The notes beneath the pieces were generated by a model. The model searched no databases and was not told where the DNA came from. It worked only from the letters and a program-made list of their open reading frames with translations. This document shows, one piece after another, positions 10,929-20,164 of a stretch of DNA of 21,600 bases. The position numbers were made by a program, and so were the translations under genes. Origin of the DNA: Scedosporium boydii (lineage: Eukaryota > Ascomycota > Sordariomycetes > Microascales > Microascaceae). Within the stretch, counting starts at the first letter, position 1, and each line of letters opens with the position of its first letter. The stretch lies in contig NJFT01000372.1 in NCBI GenBank assembly GCA_002221725.1, positions 1 through 21,600 of the forward strand, written 5' to 3'.

Positions 10929-12076
10929 CGTACCTGCCACTCTATCAGATGTCCTGCTAATTTAATAGTGGGTTTATTCTGCCCTGTTTCCTTTATTTCT
11001 ATTTCATCCAGTGGCAGCGTATTCGTGAGCTGGTTGACGAACTTACACGCCCTTTTCTAGGACTACAAAAGGGATCCCGTTTAAGTTCTCCAATGATCAC
11101 ACGCAGTGACTTGGCTGTCGAACTTGTGAAGGGGGGACAAGTTCTATGGGTTTGAGAGAGCGAACAAGAGAACTTTTGTTTCCTGTCCAGTAGCAATGGG
11201 AAATTCGGCACTTCAAACTCAAAAATACCGAGGTCGATTCGGCATATTAACCTAGGAGAGGTTAGGAAGGGGTTTTAAATTTTGACGTTTGCTTTCAATG
11301 GTATTGTGCGCTCCTGCTATCGCCATCCCAGCAATGTCTCAGCTCAGCTCAATGCGCAACGATGTGTATTTTAAGCTAGAGTACGGAGGTACTGAGGGAT
11401 AACATGCGACTCTTCCTTCTCTGATGGGGTCATAGTCTCAAAGTATGGGCATTGGGGGTTATGAATACCCTCGTTTACACTGCCGGTAATATGATTGTCG
11501 ACAGCTTTGTTCGTCGCTGAATGTTTTTGCTCAGCGGTCTGGATTTCTGCATCCTGCAAGAAGACTGGCCAGGGGAACGAACCGCGCGAAGTGAGAATTT
11601 ACGAAATGCCACTTTACCTCAGTCTTACGCGCATTTTGGGGGCTAATATTAGCTTGTTTGTTTGTGTAACTGGAAATTCCCCGACTTTGGCTGTTGTCAT
11701 CGTTGTCGCGGGATAAAATGGATTTATTACCGTTGGCTGCCTCTTAGGCTTCGCCTCCATTGATGTTACTTCGTAATGACAGGCCGGCATTGGGTTCCAT
11801 CCACACACCGCTTCCTGCCGAATCTTCTCAGATTGCATCCATGATAAATGTGGTCATGATAGCGGTCCAATCATGTCCCTCGATTAAATTCTAAAATGAA
11901 AGCGGCTGGTTTATCTGATCTCACCTACAGGATTCAGCCCTTCACAGGAAGTCCACACCCCTGCATGGCTCGCTGGACCTATAAATCCGGCCAGAGAACC
12001 CACCCTTGGCATTCCAGATTCCCGGATCAAAATTATCTCTCACGCACGTCCCGTTTCCAGCAGTCAAAATTTCAAC
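10929..12076. other. Intergenic region before the secreted-protein gene
   Basis: About 1.15 kb hold the 3' UTR of the DUF1479 gene and the promoter of the next gene. Small open frames on both strands show no recognisable motifs. A short inverted repeat (TAACCT/AGGTTA, 11248-11264) is too small to interpret. No tRNA or mobile-element signature was found. Confidence 0.4.
11980..11986 (+). promoter_or_regulatory. Candidate TATA box of the secreted-protein gene
   Basis: TATAAAT lies 90 bp upstream of the ATG at 12077, a normal distance for a fungal core promoter. It is followed by a C-rich stretch suitable for transcription start. It is supported by sequence only. Confidence 0.4.
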
Positions 12077-12941
12077 ATGTCGCACCAGCTTGGTTATTTT
12101 CTTGTCCTTCTAGGGCTTTTCTTTCCTGAGGCCTGGGCTCAGGCACAGGTTACGACAGCAGTAAGTAGCTACGTTTCCCTGGAGGCAGCGCCTTGGTGCT
12201 GTGCCGTCGAGGATTTTTCAGCTGACACGGATTAGAATATTTACATTCCGTTCGCTGCCGAAAACGGCGCTCTCCAGTCGGCTTTAAGAGCCAGCGTCGT
12301 TTCCACTGTAAGACCAAGTCGACAAAATGGTAGAGGAAATCTTTCGGCGCTCGGAATGCTAACGCGCAGGGACAGAAGGACAAGACCACAGTCTTTGCGG
12401 CCACATGTACCGCCGGGCCTTGTACGGCAATTCCCGGTGGCTCTGGGACTTTCACTTTCACTGCCGGCCCTGAAAGTAAGCATTGTCAAGTTCAAAGCGG
12501 CAAAACGAAGATGAGAAGCTAACTTTGATTTAGCTTTTGTCTATTCCGCTGCACCCAACGCACAAAGGTATGCGTCTATCTCTCTCGCGAAACATTTGCA
12601 GGTGCTAACAAACTAAAAGCTCCGTCGACCTACGTTGCACGTTTAAAGACTGCTTATCAAAACCCGACATCGAATGTACTCGTACTGAAGTCTCGTCAGG
12701 TTCGACAACGGCTACTACAACAACATCAGAAAGCGCCAACCTCGCGACCCTGACGCTGAATCATGGAATTCCATCACCAACCCAGAGTAAGTGTACGACT
12801 AAGAAAAAGTCGAGTGGCGGCACCAAGAAATCAAAGAACAAGAACAAATCCGAGGGTGTAGCCGATCACAGGCCGGACCTGGCCCTTCTGTCAGTGATGG
12901 CGATTGCAGCATTAGTTGGGGCGGCGGCTATAGTGTTGTAA
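12077..12941 (+). CDS. Small secreted, probably GPI-anchored surface protein
   Basis: Five exons, 12077-12160, 12236-12307, 12370-12475, 12534-12567 and 12620-12941, give 205 residues in one frame. Donors are GTAAGT, GTAAGA, GTAAGC and GTATGC; acceptors are TAG, CAG, TAG and AAG. The acceptor of exon 3 may instead be 6 nt further on, which drops two residues. Residues 1-22 form a signal peptide (MSHQLGYFLVLLGLFFPEAWA, cleavage near AWA-QA). The mature part has an ATCTAGPC segment and further Cys in RCTFKDC and IECTRTE. A Ser/Thr-rich stretch and a Lys-rich stalk at 156-176 follow. The last 20 residues are hydrophobic (LALLSVMAIAALVGAAAIVL), as needed for GPI attachment, with SEG at 176-178 a possible anchor site. 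Many filamentous ascomycetes have such short cell-wall proteins of unknown role. I do not recognise a named family. Confidence 0.75.
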
Positions 12942-13242
12942 ATCGGGTGCCAAGATCGCGGCGCGCGAGGAGCTCGGATGAGATAAATCCGAATCAAACA
13001 ACTAATATTACTCTTATCGATTGCTCTTACAACCCTCCTCCTCATCCAGAGCCTACACGATCGTAGTCAAGGTTGCTCAAGCTCTAGCTCCCGTTTGCGG
13101 CGTCTTCCCAAACCCAAAATCAAGTTACCTCGGTCAGGAGCAGGAACGCAACTCTTACTCCAAGCTCCGTGTTCTCTATAAACTCTCTAACATCGATAAT
13201 CCTACCCCCCAGGGAATAATAGCCATTCGGAGAGCCTCAATC
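12942..13242. other. Intergenic stretch left of the solo LTR
   Basis: About 300 bp contain the 3' UTR of the secreted-protein gene and then sequence up to the LTR target site. An open frame from 13021 runs into the LTR and has no recognisable protein character. Confidence 0.4.
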
Positions 13243-13247
13243 GTTCC
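13243..13247. repeat. Left target-site duplication of the LTR (GTTCC)
   Basis: GTTCC directly precedes the TGTCACGAGC left end of the LTR and is repeated exactly at 13653-13657. A 5-bp duplication is the usual size for Ty3/gypsy- and Ty1/copia-type integrases. Confidence 0.85.
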
Positions 13248-13336
13248 TGTCACGAGCTGACCGCATTGAAAAACTGAAGGGCGGTCAGTCGTGGCAGAAA
13301 GGGTAAAATACGGAATAATAAGGACCAATGAGAATG

Positions 13337-13406
13337 GGACCGACAGGACCGACGGTCGGTCCATCACGGTCCATCAGCTAGGACCGAGTCTACAGGGCTT
13401 CGGTCC
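13337..13406. repeat. Cluster of six GGACCG/CGGTCC motifs inside the LTR
   Basis: Copies start at 13337, 13346, 13357 (inverted), 13367 (inverted), 13381 and 13401 (inverted). Two of them form a perfect 17-nt dyad (13346-13362, GGACCGAC-G-GTCGGTCC). The cluster ends about 27 bp upstream of the LTR TATA box, where U3 enhancer or repressor sites would be expected. Confidence 0.65.
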
Positions 13407-13432
13407 CAGGGAGAGCTTGGAAGGGAAACGTC

Positions 13433-13440
13433 TATATAAA
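13433..13440 (+). promoter_or_regulatory. TATA box of the LTR promoter
   Basis: TATATAAA lies in the middle of the LTR and is followed within about 60 bp by a pyrimidine-rich stretch. This is the arrangement expected at the U3/R boundary, and it could drive transcription to the right, antisense to the MFS gene. Confidence 0.55.
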
Positions 13441-13652
13441 CTACGAGTTCTATCTTGTATCTAGTTTGTCTTTCAAGACTCTCCAGTAGTCAATTCAAGT
13501 ACAACTACACCCCTACACTTGAATACACACTTCTCGCCATATCATTGTGAATACTGTTCGACTGCCTCACTTATCCATAACAGGCACCTACCATCTTAAG
13601 CACTACTCTATTCCATTGACCAACCGGAACCCTAAGTGTTAGGATCGTAACA

Positions 13653-13657
13653 GTTCC
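13653..13657. repeat. Right target-site duplication of the LTR (GTTCC)
   Basis: This is an exact copy of 13243-13247. Only three bases separate it from the stop codon of the MFS gene. Confidence 0.85.
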
Positions 13658-13660
13658 GCC

Positions 13661-15564
13661 TTATCTTCTCTTCCTCTTCTCCTGAGCTATCCTGTGCCGT
13701 TCTGCTTCCCCCTCGAGCCCAAACTTCACTTCCGTATGTGTTTCGTCCAACTTTGCATTGCGTATAAAAAAGCACGCAATTAAACCTACCCCCGCAAAGC
13801 AGACTGCTTCGATCCAGACATTTCTGATCGCATGTAAGAAAGCCTGGCGGACAACATTTCGCGGATGGTCGTCAAGCGACTCGATCATAGGAATATTGGC
13901 TTGGGCATTGTCTCGCGAAAAGGGACTTGCGAGATCAGGACCGAGCTCGCGTCTCAACTGCTCTTGCTGGGATTGCATTCCATTTGCGAAGGCCACGGAG
14001 CCGATGACAACGGCAATGGCAGAGGCAACATTGCGAACGAGGCTAAACGTAGCGGTTACTGTCCCGTTGTCCTGTATAGATACGTTGCTCTGCAAGGCGA
14101 CTAAAGGTGGCTGAAAGTTGGCCCCGATCCCGATACCCGCAACGATTTGATAAAGAATGATCTTTACCCATTTCTTCGAGCCCGGGAGGTCGTAAAACAG
14201 CCCGCACCCTAATACAGATAGGACAAACCCAAATATAATGCATCCAACATAGCGGCCAGTAATCTTGAGAAAAATGCCAACGGATGCCGAAGTGAACGAA
14301 AGGGCGAGGACATAGGGAAGGAGGATCACGCCGGACATCAGGGGTGATTCCCCGAGAACAGATTGAAAGTAAAGCGGAAGAAAGTATGCGACCAAGGTGA
14401 ACGTAACGCCGTGGAAGAGGTCGACAAGAATAGCGGCTAGGTTGGAGATGTTCGTAAACAAATGCATAGGGATAATAGGGTTCCTGGCAAAGTTCCACTC
14501 AACCGGAATGAATAAGATGAGGGTGATGCAACCCCCGACGATGAGTCCGATGACTGTTGCTGAGCTCCATGGATAAGTGGCACTACCGAACTGTAAACCG
14601 AGTAGGAACATCACTAGACCGCCGGTCAAAACTAGAGTGCCAAGCCAGTCGATGACTTTGATGCCTGCGATTATGGGGGTTTTTGGTGTCTGCAACTTAA
14701 GCGTCAAAATGATGATGATAAAGGCCACTCCAGATATTGGGACTAGTAGAGGTTGTTTGGTTTGTTAGCAGAGAGACAAGGGAGGGATCACTGAATGGAA
14801 GCGCTCACGGTTCACGTAAAAACACCATCTCCAGGATACATTTTTCGTGAAAGCGCCGCCAACAATCGGTCCAAGTGCTGAAGCGGTCGCCCAAACCATC
14901 CCAATGATACCGTAATACTTCCCACGCTCCCTAGGTAGACGCTACGAGTTAGGTCCATCGTGTCCTTGGGTAAATGGCCCGGCTGGTTCGAGGAAAGACT
15001 GACCTCGGAGAAAATAAATCGCCAACCACGATATTCGTGAGAGCCAACAGTCCTCCAGCTCCAGCACCCTGGACCGCTCGCCCAGCTATAAGCATAGCCG
15101 CACTGATAGCCGCACCACACAACACGCTACCAACGAAGAAGACGGCTACGGAAGCAAGCAAGGCGATTTTCCGGCCCCATATATCACTCAGCTTTCCCCA
15201 AGTGGCCGTCACAGCTGAAGCGGATATCGTGAAAGCAGCACCAACCCAGATATACGCCGACGTGGACCGAAAATGCTCGGATATTGTTGGCAGTGCTGTG
15301 GTGATGATTGTGATGTCTAGAGCAGCAAGGAAGACGGACAGCTAGGGAAACCCGTTAGCGTTGCGAGAGCATGGCTGAAGTAAGGGAGGTTTTGCATCGT
15401 ACGCAAAGAGCCAGCATCAGGAGTCCGGTTTGAAGCGGGGTGAACTCGTTGGCAGGCGCATCCTTTTGTCTCTCATCCTTCTGTGCTGGATTCTCGACGT
15501 CGACAGAGGATTTATGCGCGACCTCTTGGTCTTGCTCGCCTTGAACTGAAGGCCCCGGATCCAT
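13661..15564 (-). CDS. MFS drug:H+ antiporter, DHA2 (14-TM) family
   Basis: Four exons, 15564-15403, 15341-15004, 14930-14809 and 14742-13661, give 567 residues. Donors are GTACGA, GTCAGT and GTGAGC; acceptors are CTAG, CTAG and CTAG, two with CTAAC branches. The joins restore ALCLSVFLAALDITIITTAL, FSPRERGKYYGIIG and WCFYVNLPISGVAF. The N-terminal 45 or so residues are polar and cytosolic. LDITIITTALPTI is the DHA2 TM1 motif, and GKLSDIWGRKIAL is the MFS loop 2-3 signature. The length and the TM density through about residue 540 fit 14 helices, with the family's large extracytoplasmic loop before the last helix (AFANGMQSQQEQL onward). The family exports small toxic compounds at the plasma membrane; the substrate is unknown. 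The ATG at 15564 is preferred to the GTG further up. The 3' end abuts the solo LTR. Confidence 0.92.
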
Positions 15565-15725
15565 AGCGGTCTGAAGTATCGAATAGAATTTGTTCACGAG
15601 TTATGCATGTAGATTTCTGTAATCTGGGGCAAGATGCGGAACGATGGCCAGCAAACCGTCGGTATCACGCCAAGGGCCTTCCAAAATGATTACTCCCTAT
15701 CCCCCAGCTAGCTATAAAGTACCAA

Positions 15726-15741
15726 CCGGTGCCTACACCGG
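15726..15741. promoter_or_regulatory. CCGGTG-CCTA-CACCGG dyad upstream of the MFS gene
   Basis: Six-base inverted arms separated by 4 bp lie about 165 bp upstream of the MFS start codon. The arms contain CGG/CCG triplets, the half-site recognised by Zn2Cys6 dimers. Other CGG triplets crowd 15761-15771. The spacing and position make it a candidate operator, but there is no direct evidence. Confidence 0.35.
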
Positions 15742-16218
15742 ACATCGGTACTTATTGTCCTCCGGAGCGGAGTGGGAGTGTTGGACGGATGTCGGCGTTT
15801 AGTAACCGCCGAGCACCGGTCTAGGAACGACACAAACACGGGCACTGTCGGGCCGACCGTGCAATTGGAAGAGAAGGCTATCCAGGTACGAAGTACATAA
15901 GATATAAGATGATTAGGAATTGTTAGTATCTCGAGGGCGGAATAATAGCTGGTACACAATTGCGAATGTAAATAGAGAGATTGCAAATGATGCATCAATC
16001 AGTTCCAAGATGGTGGTGGTATGTACGGGGTTGGAAAATGTACCTGGCGTATATAATTTCCCATATTTGGAGAGCTAAATGACAAGAAAATGCGACATAC
16101 CGGCTCGATATATATTCGACATTTTATGTTTCCGGAATGTATCGTTTTGCTGACAAGCCCCTGCAGGTTTAACTTCAAGAAACGCGTGGGCCGATCGGGG
16201 ACAAGATTCGATCACCCT

Positions 16219-16431
16219 TTACCATCTCCGTACAAGCGTGAGCCACTGATGCAAGAATGGCCATTTTTGTCGCCACTGCTGATCGCGGATCCAATGTTCG
16301 GGCCAGTAATTGACCAGTTCGACAGGTATTTTGACAGAAGGTGATGCCAAACCGAGCCGGACAACCGCGGGGATCCAGCCGCCGGGATTCTCCGCGGCCA
16401 AGAACAGTAACGCTTCCACGCTTGGCTCCAT
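16219..16431 (-). pseudogene. Possible small or decayed ORF, unknown
   Basis: A 70-codon frame begins at the ATG at 16431 and reads like real protein, with hydrophobic segments and eight Trp (GGWIPAVVRLGLASPSVKIP, then NYWPEHWIRDQQWRQKWPF). About two thirds of its third codon positions are G or C, above the surrounding non-coding DNA. The other two minus-strand frames are also open over 75-111 codons here, up to an ATG at 16510. A TATATATA run lies at about 16521-16528, just beyond that ATG. This may be a gene broken by frameshifts, an exon whose partners I cannot place, or simply GC-rich DNA. I do not recognise a family. Confidence 0.25.
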
Positions 16432-17968
16432 TCATGCACACCCTCTTCCTTAGAAATGCGTTCTCGGAGGAAACGGCAGATGCGGGGAAAGCATCGTGAT
16501 GGGAGGTCATGCTTTACACTGCTATATATAAACTACCAAAGCAATGCCCATTTCCGCTTAGAGCTCTCGTTCGTGAGATTAGTTTATTAGTTTAGTTTAC
16601 TCCGTACGTCTTTCTCCGCACCACATGGCCTAGCACCTTACTTCTGAGGATTTTTCCCTCTCGAGTTGGTATGGCCTGTGAGCTCGGAGACGTCATGAAC
16701 TAGTTTCAAAGGTCACTTGACATTTCCCCAAAATTGGAAGCACACCGTTCTCACCCGATTTATCTCCTGTCATACGACCACGGAAACTCATTTCTTCGTT
16801 TCTGTGAACTCGAGAAAATAGTACACTACGGCATCGCATCGTGGTTTACCGAGTCAGTGCTGATGTGGTGCTCCCAGCACTTCAGCTTTTCACATTCGAG
16901 ACAGCGAACCATAGCGAGTGTTTGAGAGGAGATTTCCCCCACAGCACAGTCATGGTTCGTGTCCCCATCGCACCACTCGCGATACCAACATTGTGCGTTC
17001 CCGAAGGGTCGTCGTGAATCTAATAGTCGGCCAACTCGACCAATTTGTACTGAGACTGGCATGGATAATAAGAGTCAAACTGTCAATCGGCCTCCTCCGC
17101 CAAAGTAAACTGGGGGACATGGTAATGAAAATGATTGCGGAATTACTGACTATTATGAAAACACCTGATTGTGTTTTTAAGTCAAACGTACGTAGTGTTC
17201 TGTTCTCACCTATCGATATGATGAGGCGTTAGGACTGCTGCTACCTGCAGCGAGACGCTGGTGTCGAGAACAAGGCTCTCCAGCCAAGGCCAAGATGAGC
17301 ACGAGGCTTTCGCAGTCTACGCCCCCCATAAAGGAAGCAAGGACCACATAGCTCAATGTGAGTGGGATAGAGAGATTCGCTCCAGAGGACGGACTTCTGC
17401 CGCCCCCGAGGGCTCGCTGGTTTTGACCTTCTTGATTTATCAACCCCTGCAGCTATTCCTGCCCGAAGCTGCGCTGTAATGGTCCGAGAATATGGGGGAT
17501 GGGTTTCTAGCCTTTGTTGCATGTCTATCCAACCTGCCTGCTCCTCGCAGATCAATATTCTGAGAAGTATGCCCCAATTGACAGGTAGCCGCAAACGAAG
17601 TAAATATGGGGGGTACACTGAACAGAAAACGGGAGTTCCTGCTATATCCATTGAAGTCGGTCAACTGCTACGTCTAGTTAACGTAACAAATAACACGTCT
17701 CCCCGGGGCTAAACAAGGTACTAAGTTCGTCATCGGTAAGATATCAGGCTCATCGTGGATGAGTGTTTTTCTTATATATTCGGCGGTAGAATTCTATGAG
17801 GTTATAGTCCCCCTATAGGACTGAACTTCCACGCAAGAACGAAGTTCAAATACTAGTATCTTCGTCCCAAGTCCCAGAGAAGTGGGTGTGCAACCGACGT
17901 CATATAGATTTCAATGTTGCCGCATCACACGTGCCGATTGCATCGACTTTCGGTTATGAACATTATAT

Positions 17969-17983
17969 TAGTAGTAGTAGTAG
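17969..17983. repeat. (TAG)5 microsatellite
   Basis: Five tandem TAG units lie about 80 bp upstream of the small membrane protein gene. It is a short simple repeat with no further signal. Confidence 0.7.
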
Positions 17984-18064
17984 TGCTAAGGTATAACCAA
18001 TGTGAAACCAATCCTTGAATCACTGGATTTATTCAATTAGATCAATACTACAGACCTAGTCATT

Positions 18065-18484
18065 ATGGGTGTCCCATATTCGAAGCAAATCAACGCGGCG
18101 TTCGATGAGGTAACTCCCCTCGTCGCCGCAGGTTTTCAGGTCCTTCGAACATCGAGGAATATCTCCATTCTCCTCGCATTTATTCAGATTCTCAACACAT
18201 TATTTCTTGGCATCGCCGTTCTCGTTCTCATCGCAATATTACTTACAGTTAACCCCGATCTCGAGCTAGAGCGTCGTATCTTTGTGACGCCTACGGTGAA
18301 GTGGCTCGCGAGTTGGCTTCTCGATGGTGGTTGGCTCCGCGTTGGGATACGGACGGTGGTAGTCGGAGCGGCGTTGGGGGCATTTTCCGCGTGGTATCTT
18401 GTACCAGATAGTCCTGCACTTCAGGACCTTGTGGATGAAGGGGACGACGACAAAGCCGGAGTCGAGGGCGACGCGGAGTCATGA
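18065..18484 (+). CDS. Small two-TM membrane protein, uncharacterised
   Basis: An intronless frame of 139 residues. A polar, amphipathic N-terminus (MGVPYSKQINAAFDEVTPLV) leads to a long hydrophobic segment at about 33-62, a soluble stretch NPDLELERRIFVTP, a second hydrophobic segment at about 93-113 and an acidic tail (119-139). I recall short proteins beginning MGVPYS...INAAFDQVTPLVAAGFQVL in other Aspergillus genomes, always as hypothetical proteins. The G at position 2 could be a myristoylation site. The composition and the hydrophobic pattern make this a real gene. It converges on the methyltransferase gene, with 613 bp between the stops. Confidence 0.75.
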   Translation: MGVPYSKQINAAFDEVTPLVAAGFQVLRTSRNISILLAFIQILNTLFLGIAVLVLIAILLTVNPDLELERRIFVTPTVKWLASWLLDGGWLRVGIRTVVVGAALGAFSAWYLVPDSPALQDLVDEGDDDKAGVEGDAES

Positions 18485-19097
18485 TGGTTGTTGCGGGACA
18501 GTTATCACGTTATGGAGGGAGGCCAAGTAACTACAGATGGAAATTAAACCACTTCCATTGCTCGGTTGGGATCTAGATTGGTTGAAGATTGAGTTGGGGT
18601 CAGCTGGATTTGTACATTGTCTACTACGGGAAGAAGGGAAAACGTTAGTGGGAAAGAAACGTATTACGAATCACTAACTATAGAAACTACGCTGTGTCCT
18701 CCTCTCGAAGTGATATTCGGGGCTACTTCTTTTGAATTTTATCTCGCTTGAACGTACAACCCTAAGGATCAGGGTTGAAGAGGCCCCCATCGGCCTTCGC
18801 ACTAAGACGAAGAGAAAGAAGGAATGAGATAACATTAGAAAAGGGTACGTATATTCATTTCCTCCAACTCCAGGCCTGAATCTCATTAATAATAACCCCC
18901 AAGAGACCGCCCAAAATTATTGCGTTTCATGCCAGTCCTCGTCATCTTTGTAGAATCTTGCTTCAAGGCCCGTTCTGGACCCTACGGTCCTTGTCTGCAG
19001 ACACATTGTCGTTCATTCTTCCGATTTCTGTCCATAGACAACATAGCTGCCAAATCGTCAGCTGAAAGTACAAGTGTAAGATCAAATATCAGGCATC
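18485..19097. other. Intergenic region between convergent genes
   Basis: About 610 bp hold two 3' UTRs. Open frames at 18886-18674 (minus) and from 18920 (plus) lack recognisable protein character, and the latter overlaps the 3' end of the methyltransferase gene. Nothing else was seen. Confidence 0.4.
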
Positions 19098-20164
19098 TTA
19101 CATTGGCCAATAGGCATGAATTTTAAGGTCTCTCAAGTCGCGACGGACAAACGCAAGAGTGACATCGAGTTCTTCCTTGGTCCAACCGAGAACCCTGGTA
19201 TACACAGCAGCACTAAGGCCCTCGAGGCCCGCATCAATATTTTCAATTGTCCACGCACCTAGGATTTTTTAGTCCAAGTAAACCAGGCGAAGGTCGATAG
19301 AGCAAAGTCCGAAATTTTCTCCTTACCTAGTTCCTTGAACTTGGAGTCTTTTGGCCACGTATTCTGAGGCCATTTGAATACGCGCTGTGTAACATCCTGA
19401 AAGCCCTGTGCTTCAAGCTGCCTTTTATACTCAAAGGCGCCGTCGAAGGGTCGGCCAATCTTCCGAGTACCGTCTAGAAGTTCCGTGACCCAGGTGGACA
19501 AATGCGTATCCTTCGTCGTACCATCATCAGAAGTGACGGGACAGATGTCACAGAGTTCGATCCAGCCGCCGGGATTGAGATTGTCGTACGCTTGCTTGAA
19601 GAACTTGGGCCAGTCCGCGAAGGAGGCCGTCATCATGCGACTATATATAAAATCAAACTTGGTATTAAAGGTCCAGTTATCCTCGAGGTCGTCAATTTGG
19701 AACGAAACATTGGGCGGAATAAAGGGACTCTGGATAGGGCTGAGGTCGACGCCAATCACGGACGTATCGGGATGCTCATCCGCGAAGTCCGCGGCCCAGA
19801 GACCTGTCCCGGTGCCGACATCCAGAACATGTCGTAACTGATGCCCATCGCGGCCTGCCGGGCTGAGGTAAAGATTATTGTCAAACGTTAGGAGGAACAG
19901 ATGATGTTGCAGGTCAAGGCGCTCGTTCTCGGCGGTATCATTAGGTATCACGTATTTACCATCCTTATACGCATGGTAGGTTCTGCCATTCTCCTGGCGA
20001 TAACGCAGAATACTGCTCGTTATCGAAGCAGTTGAGTCTTGCCCAACGCGGAGGAAGGACTCGAATGCTGAGTCTTGGTCGCCCCTAGTGTCAACGTCGA
20101 TCGCCTCAGGTTGAGCTACAAGAGAGCGGTCGGTCGTGCTAATAGGTGCGCTGGGCCTAGCCAT
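19098..20164 (-). CDS. LaeA-like SAM-dependent methyltransferase
   Basis: Exon 1 runs 20164-19327 and exon 2 runs 19258-19098. The 68-nt intron has a GTAAGG donor and a CTAG acceptor, and the product is 332 residues. The join gives KELGAWTIENIDAGLEGLSA, and the end KIHAYWPM matches the usual C-terminus of the fungal TAM/LaeA-like group. Motif I for SAM binding is VLDVGTGTG at 113-121, with acidic Asp140 ending the next strand (VIGVDLSP). RYRQENGRTYHAYKDGKY at about 54-71 is the family's N-terminal signature. Most of these proteins are uncharacterised; LaeA itself is a nuclear regulator of secondary metabolism, but this is one of many paralogues. The ATG at 20164 is preferred, since the frame stays open 24 codons upstream but has no ATG there. 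Confidence 0.9.

Larger units (their letters stand above)
13248..13652 (+). mobile_element. Solo LTR of an LTR retrotransposon (405 bp)
   Basis: The element begins TGTCACGAGC and ends GATCGTAACA (5'-TG...CA-3'), and perfect 5-bp GTTCC duplications flank both ends. It contains a TATATAAA box at 13433-13440, followed by a pyrimidine- and A/C-rich leader-like half, which places U3 to the left and R/U5 to the right (plus orientation). No gag-pol lies beside it, so it is a solo LTR left by recombination between two LTRs. The intact duplications suggest a fairly recent insertion. It lies 8 bp past the stop codon of the MFS gene, which reads toward it. The parent family (gypsy or copia) cannot be told from the LTR alone. 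Confidence 0.88.
15565..18064. other. 2.5-kb stretch with no firm gene
   Basis: The region lies between divergent genes. The first few hundred bases should be the MFS promoter. A GC-richer island at 16175-16510, described separately, may be a decayed gene. Other open frames (16734-16925, 16918-17232 and 17479-17712 plus; 17651-17241 minus) have no motifs, poor composition and no splice partners. A short TAG microsatellite lies near the right end. Confidence 0.4.

Noticed and set aside
17241..17651. 136-codon minus-strand frame
   Set aside because: Its composition is not protein-like, it has no motifs, and plus-strand frames of similar length overlap it.
17797..17820. AGTCC...GGACT hairpin near the small membrane protein gene
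   Set aside because: Five-base arms are too short to separate from chance.
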